A stretch of DNA of 64,000 nucleotides from Methylomonas rhizoryzae (GTDB taxonomy: Bacteria; Pseudomonadota; Gammaproteobacteria; Methylococcales; Methylomonadaceae): contig NZ_CP043929.1 in assembly GCF_008632455.1 (NCBI RefSeq), positions 2,418,001-2,482,000 of the forward strand, written 5' to 3'. Shown piece after piece: positions 7,219-16,592 of the stretch. Numbering within the stretch: the stretch's first letter is position 1; each line of letters begins with the position of its first letter. Below the pieces are notes generated by a model, which searched no databases, had not been told where the DNA came from, and worked only from the letters and a program-made list of their open reading frames with translations. The position numbers and the translations under genes are program-made.

Positions 7219-7971
7219 TTAATCCTCGTTACGTTTTTTCTCGGCCACATAAGTATTCAAAAGAGTTCGCAATACTTTGGGATTGGTACCTTCCTGCAAA
7301 TTGGAGATAAAGTTGATCACCAGTTCTTTGTTGGCTTTTTCGTAATTGAGTACGGACGCCAATTTATCGATCATAGGCAGCGCAAACACGTTGGCGATTA
7401 ATGCGCCATATAAAGTGGTCAGCAAGGCAACAGCCATAGCAGGGCCGATCGCCGACGGGTCGGACATGTTGGCCAACATTTGCACCAAACCAACCAAGGT
7501 GCCTATCATGCCCATGGCCGGTGCCAAATCGGCGACACCTTTCCACATGCCCTGCCCGACTTCGTTACGGCTGACCATTAAATCTATATCCTGTTGCAGC
7601 AAGTTTCTGACGAACTCCGGATTGTAGCCGTCCACGCACAAGCGTATGCCTTTTTTCATAAACGGATCGGATACTTCGGCAGACTCCAATGCCAGTAAAC
7701 CGTTTTTACGTGCTATATCCGCCAGGGTAACGGCTTCTTCTATCAGTACGCTAGGATTGACTTTTTTATTCATGAAAGCCCTGCCGACTACGCCGAACGA
7801 GCGCAAGAAATCGTCTATGGGCAGGCGCATTAACGACACGCCGAAAGTACCGCCGAATACGATTAAAATAGACGGCATGTCAACAAACAACATCAGATCG
7901 CCTCCGGTCAGGATGGCTGAAGTGATGATGGCGACGCCTAATAAAAAACCCACTAAAGTTGCTAGATCCAC
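7219..7971 (-). CDS. pomA: Sodium-type flagellar stator protein PomA/MotA
   Basis: 250 residues with four predicted membrane spans. It is the stator subunit that converts ion flow into torque. DLAPAMGMIGTLVGLV and AMAVALLTTLYGAL are the conserved channel-lining helices of the PomA branch. GTG 7971 is preferred as the start: it lies 6 nt after GAGGAA and gives MDLATLVG, matching the usual PomA N-terminus, whereas the GTG at 7977 is too close to the Shine-Dalgarno. Genes run pomA-pomB-PilZ. No other flagellar genes lie in the window. Confidence 0.9.
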   Translation of the reverse strand: MDLATLVGFLLGVAIITSAILTGGDLMLFVDMPSILIVFGGTFGVSLMRLPIDDFLRSFGVVGRAFMNKKVNPSVLIEEAVTLADIARKNGLLALESAEVSDPFMKKGIRLCVDGYNPEFVRNLLQQDIDLMVSRNEVGQGMWKGVADLAPAMGMIGTLVGLVQMLANMSDPSAIGPAMAVALLTTLYGALIANVFALPMIDKLASVLNYEKANKELVINFISNLQEGTNPKVLRTLLNTYVAEKKRNED

Positions 7972-8181
7972 TGGCACTTCCTCGGTTTATTTTGCTTACA
8001 TTGATGAGACGCGCTTAGGATAGCCGAATTGCGTAATTCAGACTGTTTTTTGGCAATTTCGCGTTGTAGGAATTGCGCCGGGAAACGTTTATGAGGGCTG
8101 GCGTGCCGGGCAGCAAACATTTCGAATCGCATTGCCAGTGGCATGCGCAGCCAAATCGCACATTTAAAATTTAGAGCACGC

Positions 8182-9159
8182 TCAGGCACGCCCGATAGGA
8201 AACGCCAATACTTGTGAAATATCTTGCGCTTGACCGGCGACCATCAGCAATCTATCCAAACCGATGGCTACCCCACTGCAATCGGGCAGGCCCTGCGATA
8301 ACGCAGCCAGTAAGCGTCGGTCTTTGCAGACCGGTGTTAGGCCTTGGCGGGTTCGAAATTGAATTTCGGCGTCAAACCGCGCTTCTTGCTCAACGGCATC
8401 GCGCAGTTCGTAATAGCCGTTGCCAAGCTCGACGCCGTTAATGAACACTTCGAAGCGTTGACAGATGCGCGGGTCGGCCGGATGCAAGCGCGCCAACGAA
8501 GACTGTACGGACGGATAGTCGTATATCAAGCAAATCGTGTTTACCGGCAGACGGTTTTGCAGATGATGACTGAACAACAAGTCCAGCCACAAGGCGTGAT
8601 GATCGCCGCATAGCTCGGCGGCCTCCGGCAGGCCGATTTGTTCGGCAAAGGCGCGGTAAACCGGCGCATTGAAGTCCAAAGGATCTATCCCTGAGTAGCG
8701 CAGAAACCAATCGCGGTAGCTGGCGCGTTCTACCAACAGCTCAGGAAAAAATGCCGTTAAATAGCCGGTCAATAATGCGGTGACTTCATCCATCAGACGC
8801 TGCAGATCGAAACCGACCCGGTACCATTCGAGAATGGTGAATTCCGGATTGTGATAGCGCCCGGCTTCGCCATTGCGAAAGGCTTTGCAAATTTGATAGA
8901 TGCTGCCGGTTCCGGCCGCCAGCAGCCGTTTCATCGCAAACTCCGGCGAAGTTTGCAGAAACAGCGTTTGGGGCGTTGTTCCCGCATAGTCGGCGCGGAA
9001 AAAAGCCAGATTAGGATCGGTTCCGGTGGTATGGCACAGCAGCGGCGTTTCGACCTCCATTACCTCGCGCTGCGCGAAGAATTGGCGAATAGCCGCCAGC
9101 AGACTTGCTCTGGACTTTAGCTGACTCAGGTCCGCAGTCGGCTGCCAGTCCTCTGTCAC
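8182..9159 (-). CDS. epmA: EF-P--(R)-beta-lysine ligase EpmA
   Basis: 325 residues, usual for EpmA (PoxA/GenX/YjeA). It resembles a class II lysyl-tRNA synthetase lacking the anticodon domain, and it attaches (R)-beta-lysine to a lysine of elongation factor P. Class II motif 2 is visible as FRNGEAGRYHNPEF and motif 3 as GLDRLLM near the C-terminus. The start overlaps the efp stop by 4 bp (ATGA), so substrate and modifier are translationally coupled. epmB, which makes the beta-lysine, lies divergently just upstream of efp. Confidence 0.95.
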   Translation of the reverse strand: MTEDWQPTADLSQLKSRASLLAAIRQFFAQREVMEVETPLLCHTTGTDPNLAFFRADYAGTTPQTLFLQTSPEFAMKRLLAAGTGSIYQICKAFRNGEAGRYHNPEFTILEWYRVGFDLQRLMDEVTALLTGYLTAFFPELLVERASYRDWFLRYSGIDPLDFNAPVYRAFAEQIGLPEAAELCGDHHALWLDLLFSHHLQNRLPVNTICLIYDYPSVQSSLARLHPADPRICQRFEVFINGVELGNGYYELRDAVEQEARFDAEIQFRTRQGLTPVCKDRRLLAALSQGLPDCSGVAIGLDRLLMVAGQAQDISQVLAFPIGRA

Positions 9160-9728
9160 TGTTCTTTGGCGCGGGACACGTATTCGCCGGTACGGGTATC
9201 CACGCGAATCACTTCGCCGATTTGCACGAACAACGGTACGCGCACTACCGCGCCGGTTTCCAAGATGGCCGGCTTGCCGCCGCCGCCGGACGTATCGCCT
9301 TTCAAGCCCGGATCGGTCTCGGTGATTGCCAGTTCGACGAAATTAGGCGGGGTCACCGACAACGGCGAATCGTTCCACAAGGTCATGGTGCAAAGATCTT
9401 GCTCTTTCAGCCATTTGATCGAGTCGCCGACCGCACTTTTATCGGCTTGGTATTGTTCAAAGGTATCGGGAACCATGAAGTGCCAGAACTCGCCGTCGTT
9501 ATAGAGATACTGCATGTCGATGTCGACTACATCGGCCCCTTCCACGGTATCGCCGGATTTGAAAGTACGCTCGATGACACGCCCGGTTTTCAGGTTGCGG
9601 ATTCTTACGCGATTGAACGCTTGGCCTTTGCCGGGTTTGACGAATTCGTTTTCGATGATGGAACAAGGATCGTTGTCCAGCATGATTTTTAAACCACCTT
9701 TGAATTCGTTGGTGCTGTAAGTCGCCAT
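9156..9728 (-). CDS. efp: Elongation factor P
   Basis: 190 residues. EF-P binds the ribosome between the P and E sites and relieves stalling at polyproline stretches. Lys34 in the PGKGQA loop is the residue modified by EpmA. ATG 9728 is chosen because it gives the canonical start (MATYSTNEF) and is preceded by GAGGAAAA; an upstream in-frame extension to 9848 is rejected. A TATAAT-like -10 element lies in the 74-bp gap shared with the divergent epmB. Confidence 0.97.
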   Translation of the reverse strand: MATYSTNEFKGGLKIMLDNDPCSIIENEFVKPGKGQAFNRVRIRNLKTGRVIERTFKSGDTVEGADVVDIDMQYLYNDGEFWHFMVPDTFEQYQADKSAVGDSIKWLKEQDLCTMTLWNDSPLSVTPPNFVELAITETDPGLKGDTSGGGGKPAILETGAVVRVPLFVQIGEVIRVDTRTGEYVSRAKEQ

Positions 9729-9802
9729 TTTTTCCTCGTGAAACAAACAATAAATCCGGCGATTATAATGGATATGGATTTTAATCGGAAATTGGAGCTC
9801 CA

Positions 9803-10789
9803 TTGACCTTAGCAAGCGACCATTGGCAGCGGCAACTCGCCGAAGCATTTTCCAGCGTGGAAGCGTTATGCCATTACCTGCAACTCGACCCCAGCACTAT
9901 ATCGGCCATTTCCAACGTTAAAAGTTTTCCACTAAAGGTTCCCCTATATTTCGCCGAAAGAATCGAAAAAGGCAACCCGGACGACCCGTTGCTGCGGCAA
10001 ATTTTGCCGGTTCGAGACGAATTAATCGACTATCCCGGTTATAGCTTGGATCCCGTAGGCGATTTGACGGCGGTTGCTCATCCCGGGGTAATCCAAAAAT
10101 ATCGCGGCAGAGTGCTGTTAATTACGACGGGGGCTTGTGCAATTCACTGCCGCTATTGCTTTCGGCGCCATTTTCCATATGCGGACTTACAGCTGAGCAA
10201 ACGCAAAATCGCCGCGGCCGTTCAATACATCTCCAGCCTCAGCGATGTGACCGAGGTCATTTTGAGCGGTGGCGATCCGTTACTATTGGGCAACGATGCC
10301 TTGGCCGACTTGATCGAGCGATTAGGCTGCATAAGTCGAATTCGCCGGATCCGCATCCATACTCGGGTACCCGTCGTCTTGCCGGCACGCATCGACGCCG
10401 GTTTACTCGAGATTTTCCAAAAGGTGTCCGCTCGAATCGTTATAGTCTTGCATGCCAATCATCCCAACGAGTTAAGCCCGGAGGTGGCGTCGGCATGTCA
10501 AAAACTCAAGTCGTTGGGCCTGACTTTATTAAATCAAAGCGTTTTGCTCGCTAAGGTCAACGACGACGGCTCAACCTTGATAGCACTCAGCGAACAACTT
10601 TTTGCATTGGGCATTTTGCCCTATTACTTGCATTGCTTGGACAAGACCCGCGGCGTCGGACATTTCGAAGTTAGCAGCGACACCGCCGTGCAGTTGATGC
10701 AAGTACTACGCGAGCACTTGCCGGGCTATCTGGTACCCAAGCTCGTTCAGGAACAAGCAGGGGCTGCATATAAAATACCGATTGGTTAA
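9803..10789 (+). CDS. epmB: EF-P beta-lysylation protein EpmB (lysine 2,3-aminomutase family)
   Basis: 328 residues. A radical SAM, PLP-dependent enzyme that converts L-lysine into (R)-beta-lysine for EF-P modification. The radical SAM cluster motif is C112-x3-C116-x2-C119 (CAIHCRYC). SGGDPL follows, as in KamA-like enzymes. TTG 9803 is supported by GGAG five bases upstream. With efp and epmA diverging on the other strand, the complete EF-P modification set is encoded within 2.6 kb. Confidence 0.93.
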   Translation: MTLASDHWQRQLAEAFSSVEALCHYLQLDPSTISAISNVKSFPLKVPLYFAERIEKGNPDDPLLRQILPVRDELIDYPGYSLDPVGDLTAVAHPGVIQKYRGRVLLITTGACAIHCRYCFRRHFPYADLQLSKRKIAAAVQYISSLSDVTEVILSGGDPLLLGNDALADLIERLGCISRIRRIRIHTRVPVVLPARIDAGLLEIFQKVSARIVIVLHANHPNELSPEVASACQKLKSLGLTLLNQSVLLAKVNDDGSTLIALSEQLFALGILPYYLHCLDKTRGVGHFEVSSDTAVQLMQVLREHLPGYLVPKLVQEQAGAAYKIPIG

Positions 10790-10869
10790 CACTCGGCGGC
10801 GGCAGGGCGATTGTCCCCAATCCACTTGCGGTTTACTATTTACCCGAGTTTGTTTTTCAATGTCGCCGC

Positions 10870-13800
10870 ATGATGCTAAAGGCCGGGCCTGATTCCATTC
10901 GTTATGTACGCCTTGCCTTGTTACTGGCAGGCGTAGACTTTGCTTTAGAGTTAAGCAAGCAATTGTGCGCTGCAAAGGGAATTGCTATCGAATTACCGGC
11001 GCTACTGCACGCTTCTTTAGGCCTGGCCATACTAACCCTGCTGTTTGGCGTTCGTGCACGCTTACACGGCGATATCACCCGAAGCTCCGCCACGCATAAA
11101 GAATGTTTTTCCAAACTGCCTTACCCGGCGGTGATTGTCGATCGCCAAGGCTTGATTTGCTCCGTCAATTCAGCCGCCGCCACCATGGTTGACCAACCTG
11201 AAGAAGCACTGATCCATCAATCGGTACACACCTGGTTTCATCCACCGCAACTTGCGGAAGAGCAATGTCCTTTGTGCGCGCGAATTCGGGCCGCAAAAGA
11301 GCTGGAACCGCAAGAATTCGCATTTTCCAGACAAAATTACCAACGTATTTCGTTAAATCGCTTAACCGGCTTGAATGCCGGCAATTTGCTGCAATTGCAT
11401 GCCGATATTAGCGCGAGCAAGCAAATCCAAGAGCAGATGGCGCTGGTCATCGACGGTGCGGAGCTTGGCTATTGGGATTGGGATTATCAAAGCGGGAAAC
11501 ATTCGGTTAATCAACGCTGGCTGGACATGTTGGGCCTAACCCAAACCGAACTGGACCACTACGTTGGCGATTGGGACAAACGCATGCACCCGGAAGACCG
11601 CGACAGGGTGCACGATTTAATCGCCGAACATGTCGACTCCGGTAAACCCTATGTCGTTGAATTTAGAATGCAGCACAAAGACGGACGCTGGGTATGGATT
11701 CAAGGCTCGGGAGCGGTGGTAGAGCGCGACCCGGTTAGCGGCAACCCAATCAGACTCTGCGGCATTCATCAAGACATTACCGGACGAAAGCAATCGGAAA
11801 AAAGCTTGAAAGCGGCCTATCAAGTCATCAGCCAAAGTGCCGCGGTGGTGTTTAAATGGGCCAGCGTTACCGGCTTGCCCATAGAATTCGCCACGGAAAA
11901 CGTCTTGCAGCTGCTGGGTTATTCGGTCGAACAAATTCAGCTAGGCCAACTGTTTTATATCAGTTTGATACATCCGGACGACGTAAAATTATTTAGCGAA
12001 GAACTGGAAAGTTGCCGTTTAAATTCCGACTGTCAGGAATTTGTGCATGCGCCTTACCGCATTATTTCCCGCAGCGGCACGACCAAATGGGTGCAAGACC
12101 AAAAACTGATTATCCGTAACGACTTGGGAGAAGTGATCGGTTATCAGGGCTTGGTTACCGACATCACTCGTCAGCGCCAACAAAACTCCGCCATTCGTAG
12201 CATCATTTCCAGTGCGCTGGAAAAATCCAGCGTGTCGGCACTCGATAATTTAGCCTTGATTGCAGCGGAAACCTTGGTCGCGGATTATATATTGGTAGGC
12301 GAGATCTTACCGGACGGCACCTGCAACACCTTATCCTTTTATTCGCAGAACAACCAGGATCAAGCTGTCACTTACAGTATTCCATCGGATGTATGCGCCC
12401 AATTGGCCGTCGGCAAAATTTGTTGTTTTGCCCAGCAGTACTATCGAGCGTTTCCTGATGAGCAATGGTTAACCGAGCATGCCATCGAAGGCTTCATCGG
12501 CATCCCTTTGCAAAACGATAGGCATAGAATTTTCGGTTACGCGATCGCCATGTATAAACAAGCGATACCCGATCCGAGCTTTGCCGAGGATATCATTAAA
12601 TTGTTCGCTGCCCAGATCACCGCCGAACTGGAACGATCCTTCGCCATACAAGCACTGGAAGTGCAAAAACAACGCTTAGTCGATGCGCAAAGTATTTCCC
12701 ATATCGGCGATTGGCAATGGTATTGGCGGGACAATCACCTGAGCTGGTCCGATGAAATGTATCGAATCACCGGCACAAGTAGAACCGGCTTCATTCCGTC
12801 TTTCGCCGCAATCCTGACGCAATTGGTGCATCCTGACGATAGAACGTTTTTCCGTTTTGCCTTGCAAAACATCAATCAACAAAAGGAAATCGATTTCAAA
12901 CACCGCGTGGTCTTCAATAATGGCGAAATTCGCCATGTTCATCAACGCGGCAAACTGATTTTCGACGACAAACACCAGGCAATCGGTATACAAGGTACGA
13001 TGCAAGACATTACCGAACGCCTACTCACCGAACGCCGCTTGCTCGAGGCCAAGCAGGAGGCGGAAAAGGCCACAAAGGTCAAATCCGAATTTTTGGCCAA
13101 CATGAGCCATGAAATACGCACGCCGATGAATGCGATCATTGGATTGGTGGAATTGTGCCTAAATACGCATCTGACCGAGAAGCAGCGCGATTATCTGGAA
13201 AAAGTGGAAACTTCGGCGCAAGGCTTGATGAACTTGATCAATGACATTTTAGATTTTTCCAAAATGGAATCCGGCAAGCTGCAATTGGAGTCGGTACCCT
13301 TTTTATTGGAAGAAATGCTGGATCAAGTTTTCTCCACGATGACCGAACTGTGCAACCGCAAAGGTTTGACGTTGATACGGCCTACTCTGGAGTTGCAACA
13401 ACAAGCCGTAATCGGCGATCCGCAACGTTTGCGGCAGATATTGATTAACTTGATCGGCAACGCCATCAAATTTACCGAACACGGGCAAGTCAGCGTCGAA
13501 TTGAAAGAGCTTAGTCACACTGACCGGGAAACCCATTTGCAATTTAACATACGCGACACCGGGATAGGAATCAGCGAACAACAGCAAAACAAACTATTCA
13601 TAGCTTTCAGCCAAGGAGACAGCAGCGTAACCAGAAACTACGGCGGCACCGGCTTAGGCTTGGTGATCTGCAAACAATTGGTCGAACAAATGGGGGGAGC
13701 TATCAGCGTCTCCAGTCATGTAGGCGCCGGGTCGTGTTTCAGTTTTGCCGTGACCTTAGGGGTAGCCGACAGCAACAGTATTCTCAAAATTCTGCCGCAT

Positions 13801-14859
13801 CGGCATAAAAACGTCGACGGCAGTGAATTGGCAGCAGTACGCGGGGCTCGCGTCCTGCTAGTGGAAGACAACGAAATCAACAGGATAGTAGCTATCGAAT
13901 TGTTGTCGCATGCGCATTTGCGAGTCGACATCGCCGAAAATGGCGAAATTGCTTTGCAAAAAATTCGTCATGCTGAATATGATTGCATACTGATGGATGT
14001 ACAGATGCCCGTGATGGACGGTTACGAAACAACCCGCAAGTTACGCAAGCTGCCGCACTGTGCGACCTTGCCGGTCATCGCGATGACCGCAAACGTGATG
14101 AGCGACGACAGAAACAAGTGTTTATTGTCCGGCATGGACGACTTTATCGGCAAACCCATTTTGCCGCAAACCTTGTATAGCACGTTAGCCAAGTGGATAA
14201 AACCACGCTGTTATCAACAAGAAATCCCGGCATACAATGCAAGCGACAACGACCTGCCCAATTTGTATGGGATAGATAGAGAGATCGGACTCCAACATAC
14301 TGCCGGAGACAAATCGGTCTATTTAAAAATCTTGCGAAAATTCGCCGATAATCATGCGGCCAGTATCAGAGAAATTGAACAGGCTTTGCTCTCCGGCAAT
14401 TTGCACTCCGCCAAACAACTCACGCATACTCTAAAAGGTCTATCGGCTTCTTTAGGCGCTCTCGAATTGCACGGACACGTTTTGCACTTGGAAGAAATGC
14501 TACAAAATTCCGAAACCACAACAGCCTCTTCCGCACTACAAACGGCATTAGCTATGGCTGCGCAAGAACTAAGCAGAGTTGTCGGTCATATCCGTACTGC
14601 ACTGCCCGGGCCGCAATTGCTAACCGCCAATCCGGAGCGGGCATTTTCTCCATTAGAAAAGCGCCGCCAACTCAACTTGTTACTTAGCAAATTGCAAGCC
14701 TTCGATTCAGACGCCGATCAACAGTTGGAACGCGTGCTTGCGGGAATAGAGGATCAAACAGTCACACAAGAATTATTGAAAATCAGAAGCCAAATCGCCC
14801 ATTACCGCTTTGTCGAAGCCTCCGACGCGTTGTCTCAGCTCCTTGATTCTTGTGAATAA
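10870..14859 (+). CDS. Large hybrid sensor histidine kinase (PAS-GAF-HisKA-HATPase-REC-Hpt)
   Basis: 1329 residues. In order: two hydrophobic stretches (about 11-31 and 38-60), a PAS-like region (about 78-180), two PAS_3 domains (about 187-305 and 310-440), a GAF-like domain (about 445-600), another PAS_3 (about 605-725), HisKA with His747 in MSHEIRTPMN, a HATPase (DTGIGIS, GGTGLGL), a receiver with Asp1043 in LMDVQMPVMDG, and an Hpt domain with His1186 in HTLKGLS. All phosphorelay residues are present. Transmembrane segments at the N-terminus suggest a membrane anchor with cytoplasmic sensing by PAS/GAF. A REC-GGDEF gene starts 5 bp after the stop and is the likely output partner. The signal is unknown. 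Confidence 0.92.
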   Translation: MMLKAGPDSIRYVRLALLLAGVDFALELSKQLCAAKGIAIELPALLHASLGLAILTLLFGVRARLHGDITRSSATHKECFSKLPYPAVIVDRQGLICSVNSAAATMVDQPEEALIHQSVHTWFHPPQLAEEQCPLCARIRAAKELEPQEFAFSRQNYQRISLNRLTGLNAGNLLQLHADISASKQIQEQMALVIDGAELGYWDWDYQSGKHSVNQRWLDMLGLTQTELDHYVGDWDKRMHPEDRDRVHDLIAEHVDSGKPYVVEFRMQHKDGRWVWIQGSGAVVERDPVSGNPIRLCGIHQDITGRKQSEKSLKAAYQVISQSAAVVFKWASVTGLPIEFATENVLQLLGYSVEQIQLGQLFYISLIHPDDVKLFSEELESCRLNSDCQEFVHAPYRIISRSGTTKWVQDQKLIIRNDLGEVIGYQGLVTDITRQRQQNSAIRSIISSALEKSSVSALDNLALIAAETLVADYILVGEILPDGTCNTLSFYSQNNQDQAVTYSIPSDVCAQLAVGKICCFAQQYYRAFPDEQWLTEHAIEGFIGIPLQNDRHRIFGYAIAMYKQAIPDPSFAEDIIKLFAAQITAELERSFAIQALEVQKQRLVDAQSISHIGDWQWYWRDNHLSWSDEMYRITGTSRTGFIPSFAAILTQLVHPDDRTFFRFALQNINQQKEIDFKHRVVFNNGEIRHVHQRGKLIFDDKHQAIGIQGTMQDITERLLTERRLLEAKQEAEKATKVKSEFLANMSHEIRTPMNAIIGLVELCLNTHLTEKQRDYLEKVETSAQGLMNLINDILDFSKMESGKLQLESVPFLLEEMLDQVFSTMTELCNRKGLTLIRPTLELQQQAVIGDPQRLRQILINLIGNAIKFTEHGQVSVELKELSHTDRETHLQFNIRDTGIGISEQQQNKLFIAFSQGDSSVTRNYGGTGLGLVICKQLVEQMGGAISVSSHVGAGSCFSFAVTLGVADSNSILKILPHRHKNVDGSELAAVRGARVLLVEDNEINRIVAIELLSHAHLRVDIAENGEIALQKIRHAEYDCILMDVQMPVMDGYETTRKLRKLPHCATLPVIAMTANVMSDDRNKCLLSGMDDFIGKPILPQTLYSTLAKWIKPRCYQQEIPAYNASDNDLPNLYGIDREIGLQHTAGDKSVYLKILRKFADNHAASIREIEQALLSGNLHSAKQLTHTLKGLSASLGALELHGHVLHLEEMLQNSETTTASSALQTALAMAAQELSRVVGHIRTALPGPQLLTANPERAFSPLEKRRQLNLLLSKLQAFDSDADQQLERVLAGIEDQTVTQELLKIRSQIAHYRFVEASDALSQLLDSCE

Positions 14860-14864
14860 ACTTC

Positions 14865-15782
14865 ATGGATAAAAAAACTGACAATACCATTTTGGCGGTC
14901 GACGACAGCCCGGAAAACTTGGATTTGATAAAAAATATTTTGGAGCCGTTTTATACGGTGAAAGTAGCCACGTCCGGTAGTTTAGCGGTGCACATTGCCC
15001 AAAAACATAATCCGGACTTGATTTTGTTGGATATTATGTTAGGCGACGCAAACGGCTTCGACATATGCCATTTGCTAAAATCCGACGATAAAACCCGGAA
15101 TACTCCGGTTATCTTTCTAACAGCCAAACGCTCGGAAGCGGACGAAGTACAAGGATTTAAAATCGGCGGCAGCGATTACATTACCAAGCCATTTTCTCCC
15201 GCCATTGTATTAGCCCGAGTGAGAACGCAAATACAGCTGAAGGCAAAAACCGATTTATTGGAGAAACTCGCGTCACTGGACGGTTTGACCGAAATTCCCA
15301 ACCGGCGCGCGTTCGATGTCGCACTGGATCGGCAATTCAATCAAGCGCAACGCACGCGGACGCGATTGTCTTTGTTAGTACTCGATATTGATTTTTTTAA
15401 ATTATTTAACGACTATTACGGACATCCTATCGGCGACGATTGCTTACGACGGGTGGCGCGTGCTTTAACCGTACACACCCAACGCCCGGGAGATTTAGTT
15501 GCCCGCCTGGGGGGCGAGGAATTCGCAATCTTGTTACCGAATACCGACATCGACGGGGCTATAATGAGGGCCGAACAATATCGATTGGCAGTGGAACGCC
15601 TGAAAATTCCTCACGCCGTTAACAGCCCGCTGCCGCATATAAGTGTTTCGATCGGAGTGGGCACGATTGAACCCCACTCCGACGGACATGCTGCCGAACT
15701 CTTTCAAGTCGCCGATGCAGCCCTCTATCAAGCTAAACATTCCGGGCGCAATTGCGTTGCACGACATTTCAGGATGGCTTGA
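14865..15782 (+). CDS. Response regulator diguanylate cyclase (REC-GGDEF)
   Basis: 305 residues. An N-terminal receiver (phosphoacceptor Asp56 in LILLDIML, Lys in ITKPFSP) is fused to a GGDEF domain with an intact active site GGEEF at 216-220. Phosphorylation by a kinase should trigger cyclic di-GMP synthesis from two GTP. It starts 5 bp after the 1329-residue hybrid kinase, so the two very probably form one pathway. The inhibitory I-site RxxD upstream of GGEEF is not clear: PGDLVARLGGEEF follows RPGD, which could serve. Confidence 0.93.
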   Translation: MDKKTDNTILAVDDSPENLDLIKNILEPFYTVKVATSGSLAVHIAQKHNPDLILLDIMLGDANGFDICHLLKSDDKTRNTPVIFLTAKRSEADEVQGFKIGGSDYITKPFSPAIVLARVRTQIQLKAKTDLLEKLASLDGLTEIPNRRAFDVALDRQFNQAQRTRTRLSLLVLDIDFFKLFNDYYGHPIGDDCLRRVARALTVHTQRPGDLVARLGGEEFAILLPNTDIDGAIMRAEQYRLAVERLKIPHAVNSPLPHISVSIGVGTIEPHSDGHAAELFQVADAALYQAKHSGRNCVARHFRMA

Positions 15783-15856
15783 TTTTAGCCGTGATTGCCT
15801 GACAATCCTGTCTATAATCCTAGCTGCCGGTTTCAAATACCTTCTACACAAGGCTT

Positions 15857-16582
15857 ATGCATCTTTATCTCGATTTCAATGCCTCTTATTTAGCCGCTTT
15901 TATTATCGGGCTATTTAGCAGTCTTCACTGCATCGGCATGTGCGGCTCCATTATAGGAACATTGACTTATAGCCTGAGCGAAGAGCTGCGCAGCAACAAA
16001 CGCATCCTGTTCAGCATCGTTTTGAGTTACAACTTAGGACGAATCGCAAGCTACGCCTTGGCCGGTACGGTGGTGGGAACGTTGGAAGCATTTTTGACCT
16101 TGCCCTTTACTCAAGGTCACGCGCACCGCGTGTTGCAACTGTTATCCGCGTTAATCATGACCGGCGCGGGACTTTATATCGGCGGCTGGTTTCCGCGCTT
16201 TGCCTACATAGAAAAATTGGGTGCCCGGTTTTGGAAGCTCATAGAACCTTTCGGCAGACGCATGATCCCTGTGACTAACAAAACCCAAGCATTACTGTTT
16301 GGCATGATTTGGGGATGGTTGCCGTGCGGACTGATTTATACCGCCCTGGCTTTGGCCGCCACCACAGGGAACATTCTACATAGCGCGATGACTATGCTAG
16401 CATTTGGGCTCGGCACTTTACCTGCAGTAGTGGGAGTCGGTATAATGACCTCGTGGCTAGCGCGGATATCCAGAGTTCAATTATTTAAGCGAGTAGTCGG
16501 TATTTTATTTATCGTATTCGCGCTACTGGCCGCTTTCCCTTGGCTTAATCCAATGCGTGTCGAACACATTATGACGTTTTGA
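15857..16582 (+). CDS. SafE/UreH-type membrane protein
   Basis: 241 residues with about six membrane spans. The conserved pieces SSLHCIGMCG near the N-terminus and WGWLPCGLIYTAL in the middle are typical of the DsbD_2/UreH-type family annotated as sulfite exporter TauE/SafE. Members with these cysteines often sit near cytochrome oxidase assembly genes and are suspected of copper or thiol transport. Here no such neighbour is visible. A TATAAT lies at 15813-15818 without a good -35. It is followed 10 bp later by a sigma-54 activator gene. The substrate is unknown. Confidence 0.85.
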   Translation: MHLYLDFNASYLAAFIIGLFSSLHCIGMCGSIIGTLTYSLSEELRSNKRILFSIVLSYNLGRIASYALAGTVVGTLEAFLTLPFTQGHAHRVLQLLSALIMTGAGLYIGGWFPRFAYIEKLGARFWKLIEPFGRRMIPVTNKTQALLFGMIWGWLPCGLIYTALALAATTGNILHSAMTMLAFGLGTLPAVVGVGIMTSWLARISRVQLFKRVVGILFIVFALLAAFPWLNPMRVEHIMTF

Positions 16583-16592
16583 GGGGTTTACA

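Noticed and set aside
7962..8189. 75-codon minus-strand frame between pomA and epmA
   Set aside because: Overlaps the pomA start and has no motif or Shine-Dalgarno.
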